Of a stretch of 43,218 bases of DNA, positions 33,315 to 42,006 are shown in pieces. Positions within the stretch are counted from its first letter, which is position 1. Each line of letters starts with the position of its first letter. A program made the translations under genes and the position numbers. The stretch covers positions 1 through 43,218 of the forward strand of contig JAJZLU010000049.1 in assembly GCA_021850545.1 (NCBI GenBank), read 5' to 3'. The notes under the pieces were generated by a model. That model worked only from the letters and a program-made list of their open reading frames with translations. It searched no databases and had not been told where the DNA came from. Source of the DNA: Thermoplasmata archaeon (lineage in GTDB: Archaea > Thermoplasmatota > Thermoplasmata > Thermoplasmatales > Thermoplasmataceae).

Positions 33315-34510
33315 GATTTTGGAAAAGAGTCGGTAAAGCCCGAGACACCTAGTATTGCACTCACCGTCTGTGCCCGTTCTCCAAGAAGTGCTAGCCTAGA
33401 GGCAAGATATTCCCTTGTCAATGGCTTGTCTCCATCTGGTGATTCTGGCTCGTTTTCAGCGATCACCTTTGCAACTTCAGATGAGATTTTTGGCGCCAGG
33501 ATCTCCAGGATGGTGTAGAAAAGGTCAGTTATCTTCAGGTTTGAAATGATGTCAACGTTCCTCAGGGTGATGCTGACCAGCCTGAGCTTATGGTCCTTTA
33601 GGTACCACAGTGCAGTCCTTATATGGTTCATCAGTTCATTAATTGCTTCACGGTTTAAGTTGCTGTTCAGTGCAGGTTGAGTGGTGAGGGAAACGGACTG
33701 AAGGGAGTCTTTATAATCAACTTCCAGGAACACAGCACCGTCAGAGGTTGACGAATGGAACTTGAATTCTGACCCTGTTTCTTCATTTACGAATGTCACA
33801 AAGAGCTGATTGTCAGAAATCGATGCCTGCGACATGAAATAATCATCAAGTTTCTCGTAATCCAGTACAGGATCTTTGCTTACCCACGCCTTTGCAAACC
33901 TTACCGGAAGCTTGAGGCCTTTCACTAGAATGTCCCCTTCGAGCCTGTTTTTGAGGAATTCAACCTCGGATGCATTCAGGATGAATTCATATTCAACTTC
34001 TTTCTGGCAAACTGACCTGTACCTGGCCTCATAACCACCCTCAAGGTATTTCACATTGATTTCAGTTTCCAGGGATTCCATCGGATCTCTGGACAGGAAA
34101 GTTTCCAGTGACCTCACGCTTTTTGCCCTGTAAGCTTCCATCTCTTCCTCCTTTTTGGCTATGTCTTTAGACAGAAGGTCCGACAATGCCTTTTCATAAG
34201 TGTCGAGGGTTGACCCAACATAGCTCAAAATGGAGTCGTAATACATCTTGAAATCGTCGAAATTTTCTTCCTTGACGTAGGCATCGAGAACTCCCCGCAC
34301 ATCGTCCAGTACCCTTTTCTCCCTTTTGATGTGCAATTCCTTCCTTGACTGAAGGTCCTGCATTTCCACTTTGCAGTCAGACACCCTGTCGGCATTGAGC
34401 ACAGACTCTTCAAGTTCAGTGAAGACCTGTTTCAGTAACCTTGATACATCTGGATTTGAATTTTCGGGCATAACAGTAGGACTCCCTAACCCATCCATAT
34501 TAAAAATCAT
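33311..34510 (-). CDS. Hypothetical coiled-coil protein, 399 residues
   Basis: Not recognised as any family. Residues about 25-135 are strongly charged and helical (ELHIKREKRVLDDVRGVL, DIAKKEEEMEAYRAK), consistent with a coiled coil. From 150 to 290 the sequence is beta-rich (EYEFILNASEVEFLKN, QLFVTFVNEETGSEFKF), and the end is helical again. There is no signal peptide or membrane span. It starts at ATG 34510 or, better placed for the TATA box at 34528-34538, at ATG 34498. It is divergent from the membrane-protein/permease pair, with which it may be co-regulated. Confidence 0.65.
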   Translation of the reverse strand: MIFNMDGLGSPTVMPENSNPDVSRLLKQVFTELEESVLNADRVSDCKVEMQDLQSRKELHIKREKRVLDDVRGVLDAYVKEENFDDFKMYYDSILSYVGSTLDTYEKALSDLLSKDIAKKEEEMEAYRAKSVRSLETFLSRDPMESLETEINVKYLEGGYEARYRSVCQKEVEYEFILNASEVEFLKNRLEGDILVKGLKLPVRFAKAWVSKDPVLDYEKLDDYFMSQASISDNQLFVTFVNEETGSEFKFHSSTSDGAVFLEVDYKDSLQSVSLTTQPALNSNLNREAINELMNHIRTALWYLKDHKLRLVSITLRNVDIISNLKITDLFYTILEILAPKISSEVAKVIAENEPESPDGDKPLTREYLASRLALLGERAQTVSAILGVSGFTDSFPKS

Positions 34511-34527
34511 TTCGTGGTTTTTGCGCT

Positions 34528-34538
34528 AAATATATATT
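34528..34538. promoter_or_regulatory. Shared TATA element between two divergent genes
   Basis: AAATATATATT is the only TATA-like run in the 56-base gap between the starts at 34510 (minus) and 34567 (plus). It is nearly symmetric and lies about 26-34 bases from the plausible starts in both directions, so one element could direct transcription both ways. Both transcripts would have very short leaders. Confidence 0.45.
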
Positions 34539-34566
34539 GGGATCAATTCTCTAACAACTGAGAAAC

Positions 34567-35058
34567 GTGGAAGAAAGCAATAAGGGAGGAAACGAGAATT
34601 ACAAATTGCTTCTGGAAAAGCTAAAGCTTGACCTGAAAGCTACCATGTCCCTCGCAAAAGGCAGTGAAACATACCTTGAGACCCTGAAAAGCGAGATTAT
34701 GGGAAACCCAGATCCGGAAATAAGGAGTTTTGTAGATCTGCTATCCTCTGGCATGAAGCGAAAGCCCAGAAAGCTTTTCATAGTGGCAGCGGGGCAAATG
34801 GCTTTTTCAGCTATTCTACTGTTCATGGGACTCGTCCTCATTTTTCCGACATTTTTCTTTTATGCAAACCCTGAGGTGATGCTGAACTACTTTGGGTCCT
34901 ACATAGTCTCGGTACAGCCAGATTCTATTGAGGCAACAGTGATTCTTGCAGTCGATTTTATCATATCTGTTATAATGCTGCTCTCCGCTTTCCAGATTAT
35001 CCGCTACGCCTTTGACAACATGAAGGAAGCAGGCCTGACAGTGACGGATGCAAATTGA
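34567..35058 (+). CDS. Hypothetical two-span membrane protein, coupled to the permease
   Basis: A 163-residue protein with an N-terminal charged helical region (LLLEKLKLDLKATMS, then GNPDPEIRSFVDLL), a basic KRKPRKL just before a first span (AFSAILLFMGLVLIFPTFFF), and a second span (ATVILAVDFIISVIMLLSAF). No family is recognised. GTG 34567 is preceded by the shared TATA box. Its stop codon overlaps the TTG start of the permease gene (TTGA), so the two proteins are probably made in equal amounts and may interact. Confidence 0.65.
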   Translation: MEESNKGGNENYKLLLEKLKLDLKATMSLAKGSETYLETLKSEIMGNPDPEIRSFVDLLSSGMKRKPRKLFIVAAGQMAFSAILLFMGLVLIFPTFFFYANPEVMLNYFGSYIVSVQPDSIEATVILAVDFIISVIMLLSAFQIIRYAFDNMKEAGLTVTDAN

Positions 35059-36902
35059 AAATCAGCCAGCGAACTACCAACTCAATTGTAAAGGCGTTCA
35101 AGCTGCTCACTGCAATAGTGGGATTCCTGTTCATTTTCATTTCAGTGACAATGATATATGCTGTTTTCGCGCATTATGGAAGCCCATCCACAGCCAGGTT
35201 TTCAGGCAATACTGAGATCATAGCTGCCATTGCGGCAATAGTAACTGGAATTACCCTGGTGTCCATCGCTCCCGAATCTTTCAGGGTCAAGTTCAGAAGG
35301 CCGCCATTCAAGCCTCAGATGAAACCCACTTATGGATTTGTAACCCTGCTGGCCATAGGCATAGGAGCAACGATCGGATCTCCGCTGTTCATTATCCTGC
35401 CCGTAAACATAGTGCAATATGCCTTTGTTTCCACCGTTTCACTGGTCATCGCTGGTTCCCTCTCATACCTCATTTCAAGGATTTATTCCGGCATGTACAG
35501 GTATTCCGTGGACAACAATGTCGAAGTAGTTGGGGGGCCAGGATTCGTCAAGATGGTAACTCGGGAGAAATCTTTGAGGTATTTCATTTCGAGGTTTTCC
35601 ATGTGGATAGCAAATACAGCCCTCGCTGCTTTTTCAGCCATCTTCCTTTTTACCTTTACCTTTTCAACCATGCCTGCAATTCTGAACAGCCTTGGGCTGC
35701 CTGATGTGTGGACCTATGCCACTGTATCCCTGCTTATGGGATTCTTTGGCATCTGGTTCGTGATCAATGCCTTCTACGAAAGAAAGTACCTGAAAACCAT
35801 AGGGTACGCCCAGATAGTCATGATTGCTGCCATAGTCATCCTGATAATTTACCAGGGCGTGTCGCTGGGTATAGTTGGGCAATGGAATTTTACAGGCTTT
35901 TTCTCTCCCGGCAGTGAGAACATACCGCTTGATATCCTCGAAAATACCGGATTTCTCTTCATTCTGTTTTTCGGGTTCCAGGAGATTCAGGCAATGGTCA
36001 GGGAATCCATGGATTATTCCAGCATTCCAGTGGTCTCAAAATTGCTTGGCCTCAAGCCGATGCCCAAGGGGAAATACCTGGCAATATCAATGCAGGCCAC
36101 AGTGCTGATTTCCCTTGCAATTATGATATTTAACGCGCTTACCATTTACTCAGTGCATCCAAACCTTAATGCATTGAATTCTTCGACCATACCTGCCCTG
36201 TATGTTGTTTCAACTTTCCTTGGGCCGAGGTTCCAGATCGTAACTATCACGGCATTTCTGCTGTCCACGATAACAACCTTTGTTCCTGCATTCATTGCAG
36301 CATCCAGGCACCTCAGGTCCCTGGCTGAAGAGGGTTTTTTCCCAAGGGCAGTGAAGAATTCTTCATGGGTCTTCACCGTAGTCCTGATTATGTTCTTTTC
36401 ATTGACTCAACCAAGTTTCCTGGTGAATATAACGGATTTCATGGTTCTCATTGCACTTGGCATGATTGCACTTTCACCAATATGGCTGAGAAAAATTACG
36501 GGAAGGATTTCTAAAAGGACAGCAGCCACCTCACTGGTAGTGGCTTCCATTTGCTTTCTGGTTGACCTGCTTCTTTTCCCGCAAAACCCCAATGTTGTGC
36601 TCCTTGGGGTAGTGGCAATAGTCCTCAGTTTCATGATGTATGATATTATTTCAACGGGGACCATTGGTCTCCAGATATTTGTTATATTCTTTGACCTGGC
36701 AGGGTTCCTGATGGTCAGTGCTTTCCCCACGGAATTGACGCTCGCAGTTCCTTATTTCCTGCATTCCATATTGGGAAGGACAATAATCCCCGATTATGAC
36801 CTGAGGTTTCTGCTGCTTATTGGGGCGTTTACGGTCTTGATAAATGTCATAATGGACATATTTGTTATCGAGAGAACCAATTACACCCGCAGGAGTGCGT
36901 GA
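35055..36902 (+). CDS. APC-superfamily amino acid permease-like transporter
   Basis: A 615-residue multi-pass transporter. GIGATIGSPLFII (about 97-109) corresponds to the broken helix 1 substrate motif (GxGxxIGSGxF) of APC permeases. About 14 hydrophobic segments follow, with a short basic tail. Two spans (FLFIFISVTMIYAVF and IIAAIAAIVTGITLVSI) precede the APC core, making it longer than the usual 450-500 residues. It probably imports amino acids or polyamines across the cytoplasmic membrane. It starts at TTG 35055 inside the stop of the preceding gene and ends directly against the TIGR00725 gene, tail to tail. Confidence 0.82.
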   Translation: MKISQRTTNSIVKAFKLLTAIVGFLFIFISVTMIYAVFAHYGSPSTARFSGNTEIIAAIAAIVTGITLVSIAPESFRVKFRRPPFKPQMKPTYGFVTLLAIGIGATIGSPLFIILPVNIVQYAFVSTVSLVIAGSLSYLISRIYSGMYRYSVDNNVEVVGGPGFVKMVTREKSLRYFISRFSMWIANTALAAFSAIFLFTFTFSTMPAILNSLGLPDVWTYATVSLLMGFFGIWFVINAFYERKYLKTIGYAQIVMIAAIVILIIYQGVSLGIVGQWNFTGFFSPGSENIPLDILENTGFLFILFFGFQEIQAMVRESMDYSSIPVVSKLLGLKPMPKGKYLAISMQATVLISLAIMIFNALTIYSVHPNLNALNSSTIPALYVVSTFLGPRFQIVTITAFLLSTITTFVPAFIAASRHLRSLAEEGFFPRAVKNSSWVFTVVLIMFFSLTQPSFLVNITDFMVLIALGMIALSPIWLRKITGRISKRTAATSLVVASICFLVDLLLFPQNPNVVLLGVVAIVLSFMMYDIISTGTIGLQIFVIFFDLAGFLMVSAFPTELTLAVPYFLHSILGRTIIPDYDLRFLLLIGAFTVLINVIMDIFVIERTNYTRRSA

Positions 36903-37415
36903 TCAGGTCCCGGGCAGCCGCCAACCAGAGGAAATTTTTTCACGCATTTTCGAGGCTTCCCTCATGGCTATTTCAACCGCCTCAAGGGGTGTCTCTGCCC
37001 TGAAAACAAGCCCATCCTCCTTCTTTCTTCTTTCAAGGGGAAGTTCGCCGAGCACGATGACAGACTTGCCCTCGGAAAGCGCGAATGTCGCCTCTGAAAG
37101 TGTTCCTGTGGATCCGTCAACGGAAATGAGCGACTCTGATGCCCTCACAATAAGCACGTTTCTTGCAAATCCCAGGCCTGTTGGCATCTTCACTGTAAGA
37201 TGCCCGTTTCCTGTTGACATATCCATGGCCGGAAGGATGCCCACAATAATGCCGTTGGCTTCCCTTACTCCCTGGGCAACCCATTCCATTACACCGGTTG
37301 TGCCCCCGCAGAATACTGTTGCCTTCCTTTCCGCCAGAAGCCTGCCCAGTTCTACCGACATGCTGCGATATTTCTCGTCGGCGCTTCCGCCGCCTATTAC
37401 GCCTATATTGTACAT
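36903..37415 (-). CDS. TIGR00725 family protein (SLOG/LOG-like Rossmann fold)
   Basis: A 170-residue protein of the LOG/SLOG superfamily (formerly lysine-decarboxylase-like). Motifs: IGVIGGGSADEKY at the start, CGGTTGVMEWVAQGVREA (nucleotide-binding), MPTGLGFARN, and DGSTGTLSEATFALSEGK, the GGxGTxxE-type loop. Relatives hydrolyse cytokinin-type nucleotides or bind nucleotide-derived ligands; the activity of this subfamily is unknown. It lies downstream of the DUF1028 gene on the same strand with a gap of 18 bases, suggesting cotranscription. The start is ATG 37415. Confidence 0.85.
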   Translation of the reverse strand: MYNIGVIGGGSADEKYRSMSVELGRLLAERKATVFCGGTTGVMEWVAQGVREANGIIVGILPAMDMSTGNGHLTVKMPTGLGFARNVLIVRASESLISVDGSTGTLSEATFALSEGKSVIVLGELPLERRKKEDGLVFRAETPLEAVEIAMREASKMREKISSGWRLPGT

Positions 37416-37433
37416 TTCAACTGTTCCATGAAG

Positions 37434-38222
37434 TCAAAGTCCTGATGTTATAACCTTGATGGTGTGCCTGCCGATCTTCCCATCCTTAATGTTGAATTCG
37501 ACATTCCTGAATTCTGCCAGTTTTTCCAGGCTTTCAAATCCATTTTCCCTGAGGGCCCTCTCTATGATTTCTTTGTTGTCGCCAATGCTTACATACTCCT
37601 TCTCAAAGAAAGTAGCCATCCAGACCTCCATGATCCTCTTTAATTCAGGCAATGGTTCCTTTGCGTCTTCGACCCTGATATCCATGAATATATCTGACCC
37701 TTCCTCGAAATGGTCCTCATCTGATACTACCAGTATGCTGGCGCTTTGCCTGCCTCTCCGGTCTCCGCCCTGGCGCTCAGCTGCAAAAAGTGCGGATAGG
37801 ATCCTCTCCTCCAGCTTTCCTTCCTTGGACATCTCCTCAGACATGGCCTCGAGGACCGATGGCCCTGCCAGAATGTTTCCCTGTACAGAATAATTCTGTC
37901 CGACTATATGCCCTGCATAATCCATGCAATCAGAACCGGTGAAGGCAAATGGCGTTCCGCTCGAGTCAACCGCTGCAACCTGCCTCTTGGGTGCCATTGC
38001 ATCCTTTGAAGTGAGCATCTGGATAGTCTCCTTTGAACTGTGGGATTTCAAGAAGCTGAGCCCTTCAGGGCCATATGAATAATTTGCATATGACTGGGTT
38101 GCAATGCATCCTACGCCAGCCTTTGCCCACGGAACAACAGAACCCACTGAGAGGAACCGGCTGGCAACGCCTACTCCCCATTTCTTTTCATTTGGATCGA
38201 AAGCTACTACTGAAAATGTCAC
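37434..38222 (-). CDS. DUF1028 family protein (Ntn-hydrolase-like)
   Basis: A 262-residue DUF1028 protein. The N-terminus MTFSVVAFDPNEKKWGVGVA and GSVVPWAKAGVGCIATQSYA are the family's diagnostic strings. SYGPEGLSFL, QGNILAGPSVLEAM, and ERQGGDRRGRQSASILVV complete the fold, which resembles Ntn hydrolases with Thr2 as potential nucleophile after Met removal. Its biochemical role is unproven. It comes just before the TIGR00725 gene and 24 bases after the secreted-protein gene, so it could be the end of that operon. The start is ATG 38222. Confidence 0.88.
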   Translation of the reverse strand: MTFSVVAFDPNEKKWGVGVASRFLSVGSVVPWAKAGVGCIATQSYANYSYGPEGLSFLKSHSSKETIQMLTSKDAMAPKRQVAAVDSSGTPFAFTGSDCMDYAGHIVGQNYSVQGNILAGPSVLEAMSEEMSKEGKLEERILSALFAAERQGGDRRGRQSASILVVSDEDHFEEGSDIFMDIRVEDAKEPLPELKRIMEVWMATFFEKEYVSIGDNKEIIERALRENGFESLEKLAEFRNVEFNIKDGKIGRHTIKVITSGL

Positions 38223-38246
38223 GATAAAAAAGGGAATGGTGGGTGA

Positions 38247-39611
38247 TTAATTTTTCTTTTCCTCACCGTTCTTTTCAGGAATTTCCTTGTGTATAAGGGA
38301 TGGGGGCATCTCCTTATGCTCTGGCTGGGTCTGGAGTTTCTTCCTTATTTTCCTGGACCTGGCAGATACGGCGATCAAAGCTATTATCAGAATGATAATG
38401 AGCCCAAGGACCCCAATGTTCAAAGGCGTGAAAGTGAAGTTTGACGTGAACTGCTGAATGATTGTAGGAGAGACCTTTTCATTGAAGTTGTATGCCTTAT
38501 AAAACTGCTCGGGCGTATTGTTCAGATGCCACTGCACAACCAGCTGGGCTGGATAGGAAATTGCCTGGGCTGCTGAACTGACATCCACGAGGTAGGTTAC
38601 CGTAATCTTCTGCCCTGGAGTAAGCTCTGCAAGAGTAAAGTTGTCTGCAGTGAGTGCTCCAAGGGGGTTGGACGACGATATGTGTATGGACACGACACTC
38701 GGTGAGAGGAGGTGAACGTTCACACCCATAAGTGTCTTGTTTCCTGTGTTGGTGATGTTGAAAGTCTCAAGGAGTTTGCTGGAACCAGGAGTAAGCGTTG
38801 GGATTGAGCTGGTTATCTGCAGGGTGCCATAATTATGGATATATACGGGTATGGACAGTGCCTGTGGTCCCATCTGGAAATTCAGTGCAGTCTGCCCCGT
38901 AACATTGTGGGCGTCCATGAGGAAAGTGTAGTTTGTAACCGATCCAGAAGGAAGGTAAGCCACGTTATATGTACCGGTGAGTACGTTGAAATCACTGGAT
39001 GCCAGGGAGAACTGAAGGTTCTTGGCCGGGCCCGCCCCAGTGTTTGAGACCACTGCTGTGAACTGAATGAATTTTTCACCCTGGTATATAACAGGGGGAT
39101 TGGTGAAGTAATTCACAAGTGTAAGCTGCGGAGTTCCAAGTACAGACACAGTGATGGGTATGTTTATGGCCTGCCCGGGCGCATTGCTGCTGTTCAAGGT
39201 TAATGCAATCTGGTAAATGCCCTGTTTTGCATTGGATGAAATATTCACAAGCTGGTAGATAGTTACACTATGGCCGGCAGATACCAGGCTCATGTTGTAA
39301 TAATCCCTTTGCTGTACATTGGGGCCGGAAATGTAGCTATAACTGAATGGAAGATTGTTGTAATAGCTCAGGTTGATAGAGGCATAATATCCGGTCAGGT
39401 TGGTGAGTGCTGTGAATTGCACGAAAAGTGGTGTGTAGTTTGAGCCCGGGGCAACAAGCTGCGTGCTGTTCTCGCTGTACCAGTAGGTGTTTGTAACTGA
39501 TACCTGAGGTGGCGAAGATGCGTGGGCCGGAGCAGCTATCCCCAGTGTTCCCAATATTGCTAGCATTACGAGCGTAGAAACGATTATTCTGTTTTTATTC
39601 AACTGTTTCAC
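38247..39611 (-). CDS. Secreted, membrane-anchored protein with NEW3/CARDB-like beta domains
   Basis: A 454-residue surface protein. A signal peptide (about 1-31, basic start KQLNKNRI, then a hydrophobic core and APAHAS) precedes several immunoglobulin-like beta domains rich in Asn, Thr and Ser. Repeated strings such as VSNTGAGPAKNLQFSLAS and ITNTGNKTLMGVNVHL are typical of COG1361/NEW3 repeats. A C-terminal span (VLGLIIILIIALIAV) leaves a basic, Lys/Glu-rich cytoplasmic tail. It overlaps the MFS exporter end by 17 bases, so it is probably a partner or extracytoplasmic adaptor of that exporter. Many N-glycosylation sequons are present. Confidence 0.8.
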   Translation of the reverse strand: MKQLNKNRIIVSTLVMLAILGTLGIAAPAHASSPPQVSVTNTYWYSENSTQLVAPGSNYTPLFVQFTALTNLTGYYASINLSYYNNLPFSYSYISGPNVQQRDYYNMSLVSAGHSVTIYQLVNISSNAKQGIYQIALTLNSSNAPGQAINIPITVSVLGTPQLTLVNYFTNPPVIYQGEKFIQFTAVVSNTGAGPAKNLQFSLASSDFNVLTGTYNVAYLPSGSVTNYTFLMDAHNVTGQTALNFQMGPQALSIPVYIHNYGTLQITSSIPTLTPGSSKLLETFNITNTGNKTLMGVNVHLLSPSVVSIHISSSNPLGALTADNFTLAELTPGQKITVTYLVDVSSAAQAISYPAQLVVQWHLNNTPEQFYKAYNFNEKVSPTIIQQFTSNFTFTPLNIGVLGLIIILIIALIAVSARSRKIRKKLQTQPEHKEMPPSLIHKEIPEKNGEEKKN

Positions 39612-41007
39612 CTTTTTTCCTTCCTAAAATTTCATTTTTCATAAATAGGGTCAAAATCACCATTATGGCCAGGAACCCCAGGCCAACGATGTAGATGTAA
39701 TCAAAAGCCTGGCTAGATGGGAATGTCTCAAAGATGGGAAAGAACGGCAAGCCTCCCACCGGATAGTTATATGTTCCCAGAAGAACAGGGATTACAAACG
39801 TGGTCTCAAGCACACCGCCAATGGCCGGCGCTATTGCGGAGCCGATGTTCCGGAAAACGACGTTCATTCCGGTTGAGACTCCGGCGTCTTTTTGCGGTGT
39901 AGAAATGAGCAGGATATTGATAACGCCAACAAAGACAAATGAAAGGCTTATCCCAAGCAGGGTTGTGTCCTCCAGTATGGATATGGAAGTCTGCCTGTTG
40001 AAAAGCAGTGCAAAGTAGGACAGCAGGAGAACTATGGCTCCGATGAGGATTGTAACCTTTGGCCCCCTAGTGTTGGTCACCCTTGCGGAAAGCGGCGCAA
40101 ATACCATTGATGCTATTGCTGCGGGGAGCATGACGAGGCCTGAACTGAATATCGTCATGCCGAAACCCGCTGGGCTTGGGTCCTGTAACAGAACTGGAAC
40201 CGTGTAGAAGAGGAAAAACATCCCTGACATTGCGAACAATCCGGCAACATTGGCAAGGAAAATGTTCCTTATCTTCAGGAGCTCAAGGTTTATGAAAGGC
40301 ATCCTGACATGTTTCTCTATTGCCACAAATGCCACTAGGCTGAGCAGTGAAAGGGTGAATGACCCGAGGATCGAAACTGATGTCCAGCCCCAATACTGCC
40401 CTTCTGACAGCCCTAGTATGAGGAATATCACGGAGAGGGAAAGAGTTGCTATACCGGCGAAATCAATGGTTTCCTTCCTCCTGTAAGGGCTCTCCTTAAC
40501 TATTATGATGGCAGATATGAAGAGTGCAAGGGCCACTGGAATGGCAGAATGGTATGACCATTGCCAACCGTAGTACTGTGTAATATAAGCGCCGGCAACA
40601 AGGCCCACCGCGGCTCCTCCAGTAAATGTGGAGCTTATTATTCCCTGGGCCAAGGCAAGATTCTCCTTTGGAACTTCGTCATTGAGGAGGGCATATGCTA
40701 CGGGGAACATGCCCATTCCAAGCCCTTGGACAGTCCTCACGAGTATGAACTGGCTGAGGTCCGTTGCGAATCCGCCGAATGCAACAGCTATTGTATAGAT
40801 GCCTGCAAGGGTGATAAATATCTTTTTCTTTCCGTAGATGTCAGCGAGCCTTCCAAATATTGCTGCAGATACCGTGCCCGAAAGGATGTATGCTGTGATT
40901 ACCCAGGACAGGCTGTCGTAATTGGTATCGAAATCCTTGACAAGAATAGGAAGTGCAGGGGTGACCATTGTTTCAACATAGGTGATGAGAATTCCCATCA
41001 TTGCCAT
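39595..41007 (-). CDS. MFS drug/solute exporter, DHA2 (14-span) type
   Basis: A 470-residue major facilitator with about 14 spans. Motif A is GRLADIYGKKKIFI (about 51-64), and VRTVQGLGMGMFPVAYALL matches motif B of the drug:H+ antiporters. TFTGGAAVGLVAGAYI is motif-C-like. It probably exports a toxic compound with proton entry, which suits an acidophile. The start ATG 41007 trims the N-terminal tail to almost nothing, and the frame stays open upstream into the PadR gene, so a nonstandard start is possible. It is the second gene after padR and overlaps the secreted-protein gene. Confidence 0.88.
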   Translation of the reverse strand: MAMMGILITYVETMVTPALPILVKDFDTNYDSLSWVITAYILSGTVSAAIFGRLADIYGKKKIFITLAGIYTIAVAFGGFATDLSQFILVRTVQGLGMGMFPVAYALLNDEVPKENLALAQGIISSTFTGGAAVGLVAGAYITQYYGWQWSYHSAIPVALALFISAIIIVKESPYRRKETIDFAGIATLSLSVIFLILGLSEGQYWGWTSVSILGSFTLSLLSLVAFVAIEKHVRMPFINLELLKIRNIFLANVAGLFAMSGMFFLFYTVPVLLQDPSPAGFGMTIFSSGLVMLPAAIASMVFAPLSARVTNTRGPKVTILIGAIVLLLSYFALLFNRQTSISILEDTTLLGISLSFVFVGVINILLISTPQKDAGVSTGMNVVFRNIGSAIAPAIGGVLETTFVIPVLLGTYNYPVGGLPFFPIFETFPSSQAFDYIYIVGLGFLAIMVILTLFMKNEILGRKKGETVE

Positions 41008-41018
41008 GATGCCTATGG

Positions 41019-41519
41019 TCAGTTTTGCGTTTCTTGTAAAAGCCGTGAGTTCACCTCCATGCTCATTTCCTTCAAAAGGGCCTTGAGGTCCCGAAGCGAA
41101 CCCGTATCGTTTCTCTTCTTCATCTGAAAGCCTGATATAACTATGGACATTATCTCGTCCCCTATGTACTCAAGAAGCTCCCTGAAAAGGGTTGCATCAT
41201 CGAGATTTGATAGAAAGTCTAGAAAAATTGCGTTCTCATTTAGGGAGTCGACAAATATCCTCTTCTTGAGGGTATTTCTTATTGAACGTACCTCATCAAC
41301 ATACCTCTGCCCCTTCTCCGTAATGGTATAAATTTTCTTCCTCCCTGAAAAGGAGAATGCGATCATGCCATTCTCTACCAAATGCTTCAGCACCGGGGCT
41401 ATGGTCCCGTTTGAAATCCTCTCTTCTTTTGCTGAAATGTATTTTGAGAGTTGGTAGCCGCACAGGTCCTTGAAGCTCAGTGCAAACAGGACCCTTGTGG
41501 CATAATCCCGGTTAACCAT
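41019..41519 (-). CDS. PadR-family transcriptional regulator
   Basis: A 166-residue PadR-like protein. The N-terminal winged helix reads RVLFALSFKDLCGYQLSKYI, then NGTIAPVLKHLVENGMIA and the wing GRKKIYTITEKGQRYVDEV. A C-terminal helical dimerisation region follows. PadR proteins usually repress a neighbouring exporter and respond to its substrates. Here the gene leads the MFS/secreted-protein operon (11-base gap to MFS). Its start ATG 41519 lies inside a perfect palindrome, so it probably represses itself and the exporter. Confidence 0.9.
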   Translation of the reverse strand: MVNRDYATRVLFALSFKDLCGYQLSKYISAKEERISNGTIAPVLKHLVENGMIAFSFSGRKKIYTITEKGQRYVDEVRSIRNTLKKRIFVDSLNENAIFLDFLSNLDDATLFRELLEYIGDEIMSIVISGFQMKKRNDTGSLRDLKALLKEMSMEVNSRLLQETQN

Positions 41520-41537
41520 ATGTCGAATTCGACATAT
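41518..41537. promoter_or_regulatory. Perfect 20-bp palindrome at the start of the padR operon (probable operator)
   Basis: ATATGTCGAATTCGACATAT is fully self-complementary. It covers the padR start codon (ATG 41519 to 41517 on the minus strand), with a TATA-like TTTTTATAG about 28-36 bases upstream. A bound repressor here would block initiation of transcription for the whole operon. PadR itself is the obvious candidate to bind it. Confidence 0.75.
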
Positions 41538-41661
41538 TAAATTACTATAAAAATCTGACTGGCCGTTTCATACTTGGCCTGCATAAAAACTATCCCATAA
41601 ATGTAGTTATTGCATGTACTGACAAAAGATAATTATTTCTTTTTGACAATTGGGAAAAATA

Positions 41662-42006
41662 ATGTTTTCAAGAAAAATTGAGGAAGTGAACCCGGGCGAA
41701 CTGTCAGAGATGCTTGAGGACGGGGGAAAAGGATCATACACAATCATAGATGTTAGGGAACCCGCCGAGTATTACGGAGATATGGGCCATATCAGGGATT
41801 CCCTCCATATTCCTCTCATGGAACTAAAAGATAGCCTTGATAAGCTTCGCAATGAAAACAAAAAGCTGGTTTTTGTTTGTAACAGCGGTGAGAGAAGTTA
41901 TTATGCCTGCTCGTTCCTTAAAGATCAGGGGATTGAAAATGTCGTTAACCTCAGGGGAGGGATGATTCAGTGGCATTTATCCGGCCTGGATGTAGAGTAT
42001 GATTAA
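41662..42006 (+). CDS. Rhodanese-like single-domain protein
   Basis: A 114-residue single-domain rhodanese. The active-site loop is FVCNSGERS with the sulfur-carrying C73, and DVREPAEYYGDMGHI is the CDC25-type N-terminal signature. It would carry persulfide sulfur or act in redox reactions. ATG 41662 is chosen; a TTG 12 bases earlier adds only MGKI and is less likely. Its stop overlaps the start of the glycerate kinase gene by eight bases, so both are on one transcript. Confidence 0.9.
   Translation: MFSRKIEEVNPGELSEMLEDGGKGSYTIIDVREPAEYYGDMGHIRDSLHIPLMELKDSLDKLRNENKKLVFVCNSGERSYYACSFLKDQGIENVVNLRGGMIQWHLSGLDVEYD

Noticed and set aside
36862-37431. 189-codon plus-strand frame opposite the TIGR00725 gene
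   Set aside because: The minus-strand frame carries clear TIGR00725 motifs; the plus frame is Ser/Pro-rich with no family signal.
40561-41127. 188-codon plus-strand frame opposite the MFS and PadR genes
   Set aside because: It spans two well-supported genes on the other strand and is Cys/His-rich without any recognisable motif.
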